Counted from the stretch's first letter, positions 30,079 to 38,740 are shown. The stretch: DNA of 64,000 nt from Akkermansia muciniphila (GCA_947624785.1 CANQLV010000001.1:186001-250000); one strand, 5' to 3'. Notes: generated from the sequence alone by a model not told the origin. Translations and numbers: made by a program.

Positions 30079-30885
30079 TCAATGCTCCTCCATTTCCTCC
30101 GCCTGCCGCACAGCGCTTTTCACCGCCTGAATCCAGGCATTGCGGAATCCGCATTCGTCCAGCGCATTCAGGGCGGCAATCGTGGTGCCTCCGGGGGAAG
30201 TCACCTCATCCCGGAGCGCCATGGGATGCTTCCCGGTCTGTTCCAGCATGAGGGCGGAGCCCCGCATGGTTTCCACGGCCATTTCCAGGGCGGTTTTCCT
30301 GGGCAGTCCCATGGCTACGCCGGCGTCTGAAAGAGCGTCCAGCACCGTAAACATGTAGGCGGGCCCGCTGCCGGAAATGGCGGAAACGGCGTTCATCCTG
30401 GCTTCCTCCACCTTGTAGACGGAGCCGCAACCGGAGAGCAGCCGCCGGGCCGCCTCCTCATCTTCATCCGTCACGGCGGCTCCCGTGCTGTAGGCGATGA
30501 CCCCGGCCAGCACCATGCACGGGGTATTGGGCATGGCGCGCACGATGCGCGTTCCGTCGCTGGCGCAGGCTTCCATGTCATCCAGGGAAACGGCGGCAGC
30601 GATGGAGATCAACAGCGGCAGCTCCTCGCCCCGTTCGGAAAGGGAGGAAATGAGAGAAAGAACGCCGTGCGGCTTAACGGCCAGAATCAGGGCCTCCACG
30701 GCGTCCGCCGCATCCGCCTCCGTGGCCGCTTCATGCACGCCGGGGTATTCCTGCTGGAGGGCCTGCACGTTTTCATGGTGGTGGTCGTACACCCAGACTT
30801 CTTCCGGAGACACCGCTCCGGCTTTCAGCATGCCGCGCAGGAGGGCGCCGCCCATTTTTCCAAGTCCGATGATTCCTGTTTTCAT
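30079..30885 (-). CDS. proC: Pyrroline-5-carboxylate reductase
   Basis: A 268-residue NAD(P)H-dependent enzyme making L-proline from pyrroline-5-carboxylate, the last step of proline synthesis. From ATG 30885 it opens MKTGIIGLGKMGGALLRGML, the dinucleotide-binding GxGxMG loop. Further family features are AVKPHGVLSLI, RAMPNTPCMV near residue 115, and AVSAISGSGPAYMFTVLDALSDAGVAMGLPRK near residue 160. The C-terminal part has the usual RDEVTSPGGTTIAALNALDE signature. An upstream Met eight codons earlier is less likely because the Rossmann strand would be displaced. It stands alone on the minus strand. Confidence 0.95.
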   Translation of the reverse strand: MKTGIIGLGKMGGALLRGMLKAGAVSPEEVWVYDHHHENVQALQQEYPGVHEAATEADAADAVEALILAVKPHGVLSLISSLSERGEELPLLISIAAAVSLDDMEACASDGTRIVRAMPNTPCMVLAGVIAYSTGAAVTDEDEEAARRLLSGCGSVYKVEEARMNAVSAISGSGPAYMFTVLDALSDAGVAMGLPRKTALEMAVETMRGSALMLEQTGKHPMALRDEVTSPGGTTIAALNALDECGFRNAWIQAVKSAVRQAEEMEEH

Positions 30886-31060
30886 GGTTGATGATTTTTT
30901 TGCGGTCAAAAATATAAACGATTTATAGAAAATAAAGATACTGATTACAACCTGTGAAAGTGAAAGCGAATGACAAATTTTTGCATTTGCTCCCTCCAGC
31001 TTCCAGTGGAAAATAAACTATGCAGGCTCTTCGTTAAAATTGCAAATGGTTACGCCCCGC

Positions 31061-31642
31061 CTATCCCGCCTGATTCGCTTTGCAGAAGCAGCCTTCCACA
31101 TGGTCGTTCACAAAGCCGGCCGCCTGGAAAAAAGCATAGCAGATCGTTGAACCGAAGAATTTGAAGCCTCTCTTTTTCATGTCTTTGCTCATGGCGTCAG
31201 ATTCGGGAGATGTGGCGGGTATCTGGCTTAGGGTCTTGAAATTGTTAACAACAGGCTGGCGGCCGGGGAAGAATGACAGGGCATACTGGTAGAAACTGCC
31301 GAATTCTTTCTGAACAGCCATAAACAGTTTCGCGTTATTGACTGTGCTATTGATTTTCAAACGGTTTTTGACGATTCCATCAAATTGCATCAACCGGTCG
31401 ATGTCTTCCGGTGCCATTTGCGCTACTTTCTCCACATCAAAGCCATGGAAGGCTTCCCGGTATCCTTCGCGTTTCCGGAGGATAGTAATCCAGGCCAAGC
31501 CTGCCTGGGCGCTTTCAAGCACCAGAAATTCAAACAGGGTTTTATCGTCGGTAACGGGTTTGCCCCATTCTTCGTCATGGTATTTTATATATAGTTCGTC
31601 TGTTCCGGCCCAACCGCAACGTGCATTGATGATGTCTTCCAT
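31061..31642 (-). CDS. tag: DNA-3-methyladenine glycosylase I
   Basis: A 193-residue base-excision repair enzyme releasing 3-methyladenine from alkylated DNA. The opening RCGWAGTDELYIKYHDEEWGKPVTDDKTLFEFLVLESAQAGLAWITILRKR is diagnostic, with the helix-hairpin-helix region and family WxxHxxEWG-type pattern. The C-terminus has KKRGFKFFGSTICYAFFQAAGFVNDHVEGC, including the zinc-binding Cys and His expected for Tag. The chosen start at 31642 follows the family N-terminus; the longer frame upstream only overlaps the permease gene. Base composition is distinctly lower in GC than the neighbours (for example about 35% over 31321-31380), suggesting acquisition by transfer. It begins 11 bp after the upstream permease gene. 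Confidence 0.9.
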   Translation of the reverse strand: MEDIINARCGWAGTDELYIKYHDEEWGKPVTDDKTLFEFLVLESAQAGLAWITILRKREGYREAFHGFDVEKVAQMAPEDIDRLMQFDGIVKNRLKINSTVNNAKLFMAVQKEFGSFYQYALSFFPGRQPVVNNFKTLSQIPATSPESDAMSKDMKKRGFKFFGSTICYAFFQAAGFVNDHVEGCFCKANQAG

Positions 31643-31653
31643 ACTTTTCCAGG

Positions 31654-32580
31654 TTAAAATTCCTTTTTCCTGAACAGCCATGCGGCCAGCGTCATGTGAA
31701 AGACGAAGTACCCCAGCGTAATCAGGGCCAGACTGCCGAACAGGGAAAGGGGAATGGTCTGCCCGTTCAGGGCGGAATCCGTCACGGAATAAATCTGGAA
31801 ATTCGGAAAGATGAGGGCAAACAGCCTGCTGCCCGCCATCTCCCACCAGGAGAGGCCCCCCGTGCCGGAGCCCACCCACAGGGAGAGCGCCTGCGTCTGG
31901 AACAGCCCCGCCAGATATACCATGAACGTCAGCAGCGCGCTGATGATGGTTCCGTTCGTCATGCAGGACATCAGCAGCGTGAGGGAGGAGAGGACCACGA
32001 ATTCGCACATCATCACGCCCAGCCCCGTCTGCACGTTCCAGGTAGCGCCCTGGAGGCGGATTCTGTCCAGGTACGGCTGCATTTCCTCCACCGTATAGCG
32101 GCCTTTCAAGGAGGCGATCTGCTCCGCCACCACCGTATCCGTCCGCAGCCACAGCACCAGCGTCATCACGGCGTCCATCAGCAGCACGGCGATCAGGGTG
32201 AGGGCCAGCACCCCCAGCACCTTCCCCATCAGGTAGTCGATGCGCGGAACCGGCTTGCACAGGATGGTGTACAGGATGCGGTCCTCCGCATCCTTGGGGA
32301 TAATCAGGGCCGTGGCCGCCACGCAGAAAAAGAGGCCGAACACCCGCATGGCGCCGTAAGCGGAGTTTTTCAGCAGAACGAGTTCATTGATTCCCCCGGT
32401 TTCCGGCCCCAACACCGCGCTCAGGCGGAAGGAGCTCAGGGCCAGCAGAGCCACGGCAAAGAGGCCCAGAAAGAGAAACACCTTCATCCGCACAAGCTGC
32501 GTGAAGGTGGTACCGGCGATTACGGCCATGCGCCTGGGCGAAGGTATATAACCGGAGGTAATCCATGCCATGCGGACCAT
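31654..32580 (-). CDS. ABC-2-type transporter permease
   Basis: A 308-residue membrane protein with six predicted helices: about residues 33-52 (VFLFLGLFAVALLALSSF), 80-95, 125-145 (VLGVLALTLIAVLLMDAVMTLVL), 190-210, 222-240, and a last near the C-terminus (LFGSLALITLGYFVFHMTLAAWLF). DAEDRILYTILCKPVPRIDYLMGK is typical of the cytoplasmic loop in ABC-2 permeases that pair with a separate ATPase. No ATPase gene lies next to it; the window has none in the vicinity. Substrate unknown. An internal Met at residue 18 could be the true start. The tag gene follows immediately downstream. Confidence 0.75.
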   Translation of the reverse strand: MVRMAWITSGYIPSPRRMAVIAGTTFTQLVRMKVFLFLGLFAVALLALSSFRLSAVLGPETGGINELVLLKNSAYGAMRVFGLFFCVAATALIIPKDAEDRILYTILCKPVPRIDYLMGKVLGVLALTLIAVLLMDAVMTLVLWLRTDTVVAEQIASLKGRYTVEEMQPYLDRIRLQGATWNVQTGLGVMMCEFVVLSSLTLLMSCMTNGTIISALLTFMVYLAGLFQTQALSLWVGSGTGGLSWWEMAGSRLFALIFPNFQIYSVTDSALNGQTIPLSLFGSLALITLGYFVFHMTLAAWLFRKKEF

Positions 32581-32679
32581 CTTGCCGTATTCCGGAACAA
32601 ATAAAAGAGCTTTTTATTTCATGTGCTGAACTCCTTCCGCCTTGAAGAAGCTTCCCTCCCGTGTTCTCATGGAGCGCGT

Positions 32680-33627
32680 ATGAGTCTACGATCCCAGTTG
32701 GAAGAACTGCTTCCGGAACTTTTGCCTTCCGACCCGGCCCAGGCCATCAAGGGGACCGAACTCATCCGCCTGGTGCGCCTGAGGCTCGGGGAGGAGTATT
32801 CAGACGCCTCCCTGCGTTACCATTTTTCCTTCATGGCTTCCGAACCGGACTCGGAAATCGCCAAGGTGGAGCGCGGCCAGGGCTATTACAGGCGCATCCG
32901 GGACCGGGACGGCAAGCCGGCGCCCAGGGGGCTGCTGCCCCTGTTCCTGGGGGAAAATGAAACGGACGCGCTGAACTGCCGCGCCAAGGCGCTGGCCCTG
33001 GCCGTGCGCCAGTATGATACCACGGGCCGCGGCGTTTTCGTGTTCAGCACCAGTGAAACGGGAACCTCATGGGTGAAGCCGGACCTGGCCGTCGTGGAAT
33101 GGCCGGATGGGGAATGGGAGGGGAACGCGCTGGTCTTCGACCAAAGCGCGCTCCAGCGCCGCCGCATGATCGGAGCGCCCATGATGGGCATCCGCAGCGT
33201 CTGCGTGGCCCGCATGCCCGGAGGTGAAGACGGCAGGAGGGAGTTTTTCAGAACCTTGGCCACGTCCCGCTGGGCGCAGTGCGGGGAGCTGGTCATCGTG
33301 GGGGAACTTCCGGATGATTCCGAATGCGCCGCCCTGCGGGGGCTGGCCGCCGAATTCGGCGTAGGCGTCGTCTGCCTGGAAATTGCAGACGAACGCCTGG
33401 GCGAACTGCCGGGGGCGGAGGAGATTTTCAAGGCAGGTGACGAGGAATGCGCCGCCCTGCTGGCGGAGCTGACGCCCGTTCGCCTGGCTTCCGGCCGCCT
33501 GAAGGCGCTGGAGGCCGATACCGGGGAAACCCTGGGCGGGGAATTCGGAGCCCTGTTCGACTGGCTGGCCGCCTGCCTGGAGCGCGGCAGCGTGGAGGAA
33601 TACGAATTCCGGGTTTCCTGCTATTGA
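32680..33627 (+). CDS. Uncharacterised protein with winged-helix-like N-terminus
   Basis: From ATG 32680 this is 315 residues; a longer frame from 32623 exists but adds only an unstructured leader. The first 75 residues (ELLPELLPSDPAQAIKGTELI, then SDASLRYHFSFMASEPDSEIAKV and GQGYYRR) look like a winged helix-turn-helix. The middle carries KPDLAVVEWPDGEWEG and RRRMIGAPMMGIRSVCVARMP, which could be part of a nuclease-like alpha/beta fold; the layout is loosely like HrgA/COG2958 proteins. I could not identify a complete PD-(D/E)xK motif. The C-terminal 100 residues are helical and acidic. It lies alone on the plus strand, 52 bp before the kinase gene. Function unknown. Confidence 0.45.
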   Translation: MSLRSQLEELLPELLPSDPAQAIKGTELIRLVRLRLGEEYSDASLRYHFSFMASEPDSEIAKVERGQGYYRRIRDRDGKPAPRGLLPLFLGENETDALNCRAKALALAVRQYDTTGRGVFVFSTSETGTSWVKPDLAVVEWPDGEWEGNALVFDQSALQRRRMIGAPMMGIRSVCVARMPGGEDGRREFFRTLATSRWAQCGELVIVGELPDDSECAALRGLAAEFGVGVVCLEIADERLGELPGAEEIFKAGDEECAALLAELTPVRLASGRLKALEADTGETLGGEFGALFDWLAACLERGSVEEYEFRVSCY

Positions 33628-33706
33628 ACACGGCAGAGAGATTCTTGACAGAACTTGCGTATTGAATTAAAGATTTTCCCGGCCCCAACCCGCCCTCCCC
33701 CCTGAC

Positions 33707-34756
33707 ATGGAACAAGAAACCCTGGTTTACCCGCTTGCGAACAATACCGTTCTGCAAGACAAGTATACGATATTGAACGTACTGAACGCCGGAGGCTTCG
33801 GCATCACGTACCTGGCGCTGGACAATCCCAATTCACGGTACGTCGTCATCAAGGAATGCATGCCGGACGCCTACGCCTTCCGGGACATGGAAACCGGCTT
33901 CGTCCACCCGCGGGACGAACAGACCGCCGTCAACTTCGCCCAGAGCATTTCCAACTCCCGGCAGGAGGCTTCCGTCCTGGCCCAGCTCAACCACCCCGGC
34001 ATCGTGCAGGTGTTCGACATGTTTGACGCCAACGGCACCTGCTATTACGTCATGGAAAACATCCAGGGGCAGACCCTGTTTGACCTGATGACCACCATGC
34101 ACGCCACCGGACAGAGCATGGAGCCGGCACGGGCTACGGACCTTCTGTTCCGCCTGCTGGATATTCTGCACTATCTTCACGCCATGGGGGTTTACCATTG
34201 CGACATCAAGCCGGGAAACATCTTCATCCAGCCGGACGGCACGCCCAAGCTGATCGACTTCGGCGCCGTGCGCACCAAGACCCTCCAGCACCAGGGCCTC
34301 GTCCAGATCACTCCCGGTTACACGCCGCCGGAATTCTACCCCGGACGCCGGAGCGAAATCGGCCCCTGGTGTGACATGTACGAACTGGGCGCCACGTTCT
34401 ACGAATTGCTTACGGGCCAGGTTCCCCACCCGGCGGACCAGCGTTCCGTGGTGGACCGCAACCCGAAGGTGACCAGTTACGCGGCTCTGCGAAAGACATA
34501 CCCCATGAACTTCCTTTCCGGGATTGACAAGGCCCTGTCTCCGGATGAACGCAGCCGCTTCCATTCCGCCAAAGCATGGAACGATTACATCAACGCCATG
34601 GCGGCCGCAGGAACCCTGCAAGCCGGAGGAGTGGTGCGGAAAGCCCTGCCCAAGGCCAGAAAGAAATCTTCCGCAGGCACCGCCTTCGTCATCATCCTGC
34701 TCATCGCGGCGGCTGCCGTCTGGGTATGCTGGAAGCAGGGCCTGATTCAATTTTAA
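33707..34756 (+). CDS. Serine/threonine protein kinase with C-terminal membrane anchor
   Basis: A 349-residue Hanks-type kinase. The kinase domain spans about residues 18-285. The glycine loop is LNAGGFGITYLA, the ATP-anchoring Lys is at about 49 in VVIKE, the catalytic loop is HCDIKPGN with Asp at about 166, and the metal-binding Asp is at about 184 in IDFG. The APE-like segment is TPPEFYPG. After a basic linker (RKALPKARKKSS) there is a single membrane helix (about 325-343) and only a few residues beyond, so the kinase is tail-anchored with no external sensor domain. Substrates are unknown. It is isolated from any phosphatase gene in the window. Confidence 0.85.
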   Translation: MEQETLVYPLANNTVLQDKYTILNVLNAGGFGITYLALDNPNSRYVVIKECMPDAYAFRDMETGFVHPRDEQTAVNFAQSISNSRQEASVLAQLNHPGIVQVFDMFDANGTCYYVMENIQGQTLFDLMTTMHATGQSMEPARATDLLFRLLDILHYLHAMGVYHCDIKPGNIFIQPDGTPKLIDFGAVRTKTLQHQGLVQITPGYTPPEFYPGRRSEIGPWCDMYELGATFYELLTGQVPHPADQRSVVDRNPKVTSYAALRKTYPMNFLSGIDKALSPDERSRFHSAKAWNDYINAMAAAGTLQAGGVVRKALPKARKKSSAGTAFVIILLIAAAAVWVCWKQGLIQF

Positions 34757-34823
34757 GTCTTATTCAACCTAAACAACAAAAAGACTTCTTATCTTTGATA
34801 TCAATCCTAAAAATATCAATAGT

Positions 34824-35174
34824 ATGCTTGTTGGAGATAATGTTAACGTAAGCAAAGTTCACGGCATAGAACCGGACGATATGCAACGCATAAGAGATTT
34901 TTTACAAGGAGCAATTTACTGCTGGTGTAAAAATCGAAAGGGAGAATGGTTTACCGCAAGAGATTTTCTAGGAGGAGATAATTTCTATTGGGAACATTAT
35001 CCGCTTGGTGTATTGTATTTCCGTTATATAAAGGCTGGACATTCTGAAACTTATGCCTTTGAACAAGCCGCTAAAGACGCTGGACGTATATTGAAAAATG
35101 TATTGGCAGATGATGATCGAACATTCGAAACCGAAGAAGGGTATACGCGTCGCTATCGCTGGCAAGAAAAATAA
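34824..35174 (+). CDS. Small hypothetical protein in AT-rich island
   Basis: A 116-residue frame with reasonable protein-like composition: IEPDDMQRIRDFLQGAIYCWCKN, WFTARDFLGGDNFYWEHYPLGVLYFRY, and a C-terminal charged helical part (FEQAAKDAGRILKNVLADDD). The many aromatic residues and intact length suggest a real gene, possibly of phage or plasmid origin, since base composition differs from the neighbours. I recognise no family. No signal peptide or membrane helix is present. Confidence 0.5.
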   Translation: MLVGDNVNVSKVHGIEPDDMQRIRDFLQGAIYCWCKNRKGEWFTARDFLGGDNFYWEHYPLGVLYFRYIKAGHSETYAFEQAAKDAGRILKNVLADDDRTFETEEGYTRRYRWQEK

Positions 35175-35186
35175 CAAAGGAGGCAT

Positions 35187-35306
35187 TTAACGTCCCTTGT
35201 CGAGATTGATCGCCACTCGGAAAGTCTCTGCATGCATCTCACCGCGCTTGATTTTGGCGAACCCAGCTACTAAATCGTCCTCCATCACCACATTAGTGGT
35301 ACGCAT
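35187..35306 (-). pseudogene. Possible C-terminal remnant of a transferred gene
   Basis: A 39-codon minus-strand segment from ATG 35306 reads like genuine protein: MRTTNVVMEDDLVAGF then KIKRGEMHAETFRVAINLD, ending at a stop. The frame stays open some 45 codons upstream without clear protein character, and no plausible start or family was found. It may be the tail of a decayed gene in the AT-rich island; a tiny intact gene is possible. Confidence 0.3.
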
Positions 35307-35451
35307 CGTTCGCACAATGGAAGAGAGACAGGATACCAATCTGTTTAATAGAACGGTGTGCAGTAGTCCAAAGACAGATTTTCTCTATAAGGGATTCCGT
35401 AAAAATCCTCGCGCTAACGCTTCTCTTCATCAAAAAGAAAAACTTCTGCAT

Positions 35452-35485
35452 AAACAAGGCCGGATTCATGAATCCGGCCTTGTTT
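35452..35485 (-). terminator. Bidirectional palindromic terminator downstream of tnaA
   Basis: A perfect 34-bp palindrome with 15-bp stems (AAACAAGGCCGGATT) around a CATG centre, 24 bp after the tnaA stop, with T-runs on the tnaA side. It can also end transcription coming from the plus strand. Confidence 0.8.
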
Positions 35486-35509
35486 ATTAACTCGGTACTA
35501 CCGAATTTT

Positions 35510-36973
35510 CTACAGGCTTTCCCCGAAGTCCTGGCGGTACTTGGCCGCCAGTTTTTCAGGCCAGTCGCTCTTGGCGCGGAGCTTGCCCATGAAGAAACGC
35601 AGGACGGGCGGTTCCTCCACGAATTCCAGGCCCCCGATCAGGTCGCGGTTGTCGTAGAGCCACTTCATGCGGTCCGCCACGTATTTGACCTGGGACAGCG
35701 TGAAGACGCGGCGCGGGAAGGCCAGGCGGAGCAGTTCCACATCCGCCAGAATGTCGTTGCCGTCTTCATCGCGGACGCTGGAGAGCGTGCCGCGTTCCAT
35801 CCCGCGCACGCCGGAGGCGATGAAGAAGGCGGCAGCGAGAGCCCCGGCGGGATAGTCCTCCTGCGGAATATGGGGCAGGAAGCGCCCGGCGTCAATATGG
35901 GCGCCCAGGCCGCCCGCGGGGGTCACGCAGGGAATGCCCATGTCCACCATCTGGCCGATGAAGTATTCAATGAAGGAGGGGCTCTGGGAAATCACGGTCA
36001 GGTCCGTGGTTTCATACAGGCCCACGGCCATGGCTTCAATTTCACGCACGGAGATGCCGCCGTAGGTCAGGAAGCCTTCAAACAGGGGAACCAGATGCTC
36101 CATTTTCTTGGCGATGGAGCGGTCGTTCGTGCAGATGCCGCCGCCGCGGGAGGAGGATACCTTGCGGGCGGAGAAGTACACCAGGTCCGCCAGGCCGCAC
36201 ATGGTTTTCAGGATGTCAGCGCAGGAGGAGTCCTTGAACTCGTCTTCCCGCATCTTGATGAAGTAGGCGTTTTCCCCGATCAGGGAGGCGTCCAGCACCA
36301 GCATGATGCCGAATTCGTCACAAATGCCGCGGATTTCCCGCATGTTGGCAATGGAGAAAGGCTGGCCGCCGATTAAATTGGTAGAGGCTTCCATGCGCAC
36401 GAAGGGAATTTTGTCCGCCCCGTGCCGGGCGATGCAGCCGCGCAGCTTGGCGGGGTCCAGGTTGCCCTTGAAGGGGTTGGTGCTGACCGGGTTGACGGCG
36501 TCATCCGCCACCAGCTCCTCAATCTTGCCGCCGTTCAGGTCAATGTGGGCGTGCGTGGTGGTGAAATGGTAGTTCATGGGAACCACGTCGCCGGGCTTCA
36601 CGAAGGTGCGGGCGATGATGTTTTCACAGGCGCGGCCCTGGTGGGCGGGAAGCAGGTATTCCTTGCCGAAGACGTCCCATACGGCCTGCTTCAAGCGGTC
36701 AAAGCTCTGGGAACCGGCATAGGCGTCGTCCGCACGGAACATGGCGGCGATCTGGTTGTCGCTCATGGCGTTGACGCCGGAATCCGTCAGCATGTCCAGG
36801 TAAACGTCGTTCGTGCTGAGCTGGAAGGTATTGAACCCGGCTTCCCGAGCGGCTTCCAGACGGCGTTCCACGGGGACAAGATGCAGCTTCTGCACCACGC
36901 GGACCTTATGCAGTTCCAGGGGAATTTGTTCCCCATTGTAAAATTTGACAACGTTGGATGGTTCTGAATTCAT
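35510..36973 (-). CDS. tnaA: Tryptophanase (beta-eliminating lyase)
   Basis: A 487-residue PLP enzyme of the tryptophanase/tyrosine phenol-lyase family, cleaving tryptophan to indole, pyruvate and ammonia. Segments shared with E. coli TnaA are DVYLDMLTDSGVNAMS, DDAYAGSQSFDRL, PAHQGRACEN, GGQPFSIANMREIR, LVLDASLIGENAYFIKMRE and the PLP Lys at about 271 in SARKVSSSRGGG. The C-terminus has the family DAGRFLPHIPQEDYPAGAL and RLAFPRRVFT. Tyrosine phenol-lyase is the main alternative; the two cannot be fully separated by eye. The start at 36973 was chosen because a 20-codon upstream extension has no family resemblance. No leader peptide like TnaC was recognised. Confidence 0.8.
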   Translation of the reverse strand: MNSEPSNVVKFYNGEQIPLELHKVRVVQKLHLVPVERRLEAAREAGFNTFQLSTNDVYLDMLTDSGVNAMSDNQIAAMFRADDAYAGSQSFDRLKQAVWDVFGKEYLLPAHQGRACENIIARTFVKPGDVVPMNYHFTTTHAHIDLNGGKIEELVADDAVNPVSTNPFKGNLDPAKLRGCIARHGADKIPFVRMEASTNLIGGQPFSIANMREIRGICDEFGIMLVLDASLIGENAYFIKMREDEFKDSSCADILKTMCGLADLVYFSARKVSSSRGGGICTNDRSIAKKMEHLVPLFEGFLTYGGISVREIEAMAVGLYETTDLTVISQSPSFIEYFIGQMVDMGIPCVTPAGGLGAHIDAGRFLPHIPQEDYPAGALAAAFFIASGVRGMERGTLSSVRDEDGNDILADVELLRLAFPRRVFTLSQVKYVADRMKWLYDNRDLIGGLEFVEEPPVLRFFMGKLRAKSDWPEKLAAKYRQDFGESL

Positions 36974-37126
36974 AAAATAAAAGGTGAGTAAAAGTGTAGC
37001 AGAATGAATCCTTTCCGCAACATAAAAGGACACCGCGCTTCTTTTTGCCCCCTTCCGGAAAGGCAGGAATGACGCTGGCAGGAAAAATGTGGAACTTACG
37101 GGAGGAAGCCCCTAGCGTGGACTCCT

Positions 37127-37720
37127 ATGAAAGAACACTGGAAATTGATTCAACAGCATCTGGGACTGGATGCGGACGGCATCCCCGGTCTACGGACGGC
37201 GCAGGCCCTGATGGAAAAACTGGATATCCGCCAGCCGGAACATTCCTGGCCCAGCCAGGAGGAAGTGCGTTCCGGGAAGTCCGTCTTCGGCCGCGCGGGG
37301 GATGAAAGCAACATGACCAGCATCAGGCTGCCCTTCATCATGCGGCTGGCGTGGGACAGAGACACGACCGTTTCCACCATGCGCTGCCACAAGCTGGTGG
37401 CGGAGCCTCTCCTCCGCATCTTCCAAGCCACCCTGGACCATTACGGCATGGAGAAGATCCGGGAACTGGGGCTGGACCTGTACGGAGGCTGCTTCAACAA
37501 CCGCTCCATCATCGGCGGAAAGGCCACGTCCATGCATGCCTGGGGCATCGCCGTGGACATGGACCCGGACAGGAACGGCCTGAACATCCCTGCACCGAAA
37601 GCGGTACTGTCCGGACCGGAGTACGCGGCCTTCTGGCAGTTTGTGGAGGCGGAGGGGGCCGTATCCCTGGGACGCGCGCGCGATTACGACTGGATGCATT
37701 TCCAGTTCGCTACTCTTTGA
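37127..37720 (+). CDS. M15-family peptidoglycan peptidase-like protein
   Basis: A 197-residue protein. The N-terminus resembles a peptidoglycan-binding helix bundle (LGLDADGIPGLRTAQALMEKL). The catalytic part has SMHAWGIAVDMDP with zinc ligands His about 137 and Asp about 144, and WMHFQ with His about 191, the SxHxxGxAxD...H pattern of M15 (D-Ala-D-Ala carboxypeptidase/VanY-like, Peptidase_M15_4) metalloenzymes. No signal peptide is seen, which is unusual if it acts on the cell wall; it resembles endolysin-type peptidases released by other means. The last 11 bases overlap the end of the convergent DUF4105 gene. Confidence 0.75.
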   Translation: MKEHWKLIQQHLGLDADGIPGLRTAQALMEKLDIRQPEHSWPSQEEVRSGKSVFGRAGDESNMTSIRLPFIMRLAWDRDTTVSTMRCHKLVAEPLLRIFQATLDHYGMEKIRELGLDLYGGCFNNRSIIGGKATSMHAWGIAVDMDPDRNGLNIPAPKAVLSGPEYAAFWQFVEAEGAVSLGRARDYDWMHFQFATL

Positions 37721-38732
37721 CGGGAGCGGACGGGTCCGTGCGCCAGCCCTCCTCCCAGCGGCGGCGGAGGGCTGCCCAGTCCGTTCCGTCCCCGCCATGC
37801 CCCAGGAAGGAGCGCTTTTTCAGCTCCCGGAAGTTTTCCCCGGGAAGGTGGAGAAGCTCCCCGCGGTCATAGGCGTCCTGGTCGCACATGCCGTTGAAGA
37901 GGGGCGTCCACTGCCAGCGGCGCACGCCCAGATAGTTCTTGAACGTATCCACCAGCTCCGTCGTGCAGTTAGCGGTGACGGTATTATAATAGCGCGGATG
38001 TTCATGGAGGCTGTTGATTTTTTCCGCAAAGCCCAGAAAGGCTTTTTTCAGGTTTTCCCTGCCGATGTTGATGCGGTACAGGTACATGTCCTCCTTCCGG
38101 TAGCTGGTGCGCAGGCCGAACAGGTCTTCCTCGTCCGCCAGAATGTAAATTACGTTGAATTGCTTGTAGAGGCCCGGAACGGTGCCCTGCTCTACCCCTT
38201 CCGGCAGGCGCGTTTCCACGGAGAGGGCCAGATGCTTCCCGTCCTCAAAGCCGAAGGAGAGCATGGTATGGGCCACAAATTCCATGCCGTCCCAGTGGCT
38301 CACGGCGAAGTCCAGCGTGGCCAGCTTGTCCAGGTCAAAGCGGCGCGTCACGTAGCGCGCGTCAAAGTCCCGCTCCGTCCGGTAGACGAAACTGCGCACG
38401 TCTTTCACCACGATTTCATTCCCGTTGATTTCCACGGCGGGCAGGCGGCTCCAGGACGGCTGCCATTCCTTGCCGTTCGTCGCAGGAATGCACAGGTAGT
38501 ACGCCAGCAGCAGGGCCGGCACGCCCCAGGAGGCGCGCCAGAATACGGGCCGTTTTCTGCGGAAGATGAAGGCGCACGCCATGGCCGCCAGGTAAAGCCA
38601 CACCAAGGCGGCACCTCCCCATACATTGTAAAAGACCACGCCCGCCGCCCAGACGGAGAGGCCGAACCACGCCGCCATCATCAGGACGCGGGCGGCAGTC
38701 AGGCCCGCATGGTGCAGGGAAGTCAGGTGCAT
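37710..38732 (-). CDS. DUF4105 membrane protein
   Basis: A 340-residue protein (from Met 38732) with two or three N-terminal membrane helices, in the stretch about residues 10-75, then an exported or cytoplasmic domain. The DUF4105 signature YYNTVTANCTTELVDTFKNYLG lies near residue 265; the Asn-Cys in this motif is the proposed nucleophile region of NlpC/P60-like members, though a reaction is not established. Other family-like segments are VRSFVYRTERDFDARYVTRRFDLDKL and YKQFNVIYILADEEDLFGLRTSYR. A Met 12 codons further upstream exists, but that leader encodes the pheT terminator, so 38732 is preferred. Confidence 0.75.
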   Translation of the reverse strand: MHLTSLHHAGLTAARVLMMAAWFGLSVWAAGVVFYNVWGGAALVWLYLAAMACAFIFRRKRPVFWRASWGVPALLLAYYLCIPATNGKEWQPSWSRLPAVEINGNEIVVKDVRSFVYRTERDFDARYVTRRFDLDKLATLDFAVSHWDGMEFVAHTMLSFGFEDGKHLALSVETRLPEGVEQGTVPGLYKQFNVIYILADEEDLFGLRTSYRKEDMYLYRINIGRENLKKAFLGFAEKINSLHEHPRYYNTVTANCTTELVDTFKNYLGVRRWQWTPLFNGMCDQDAYDRGELLHLPGENFRELKKRSFLGHGGDGTDWAALRRRWEEGWRTDPSAPVKE

Positions 38733-38740
38733 GGGAGATG

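Larger units (their letters stand above)
34757..35509. other. AT-rich island between kinase and tnaA genes
   Basis: About 750 bp with visibly lower GC than the flanks. It contains the 116-residue frame at 34824-35174, a short coding-like segment on the minus strand (35187-35306) and the palindromic terminator at 35452-35485. No repeats, integrase or tRNA were found at its edges. It may be a remnant of transferred DNA. Confidence 0.55.

Noticed and set aside
35197..35490. 97-codon plus-strand frame in the AT-rich island
   Set aside because: It is antisense to the more protein-like minus-strand segment and runs into the palindromic terminator.
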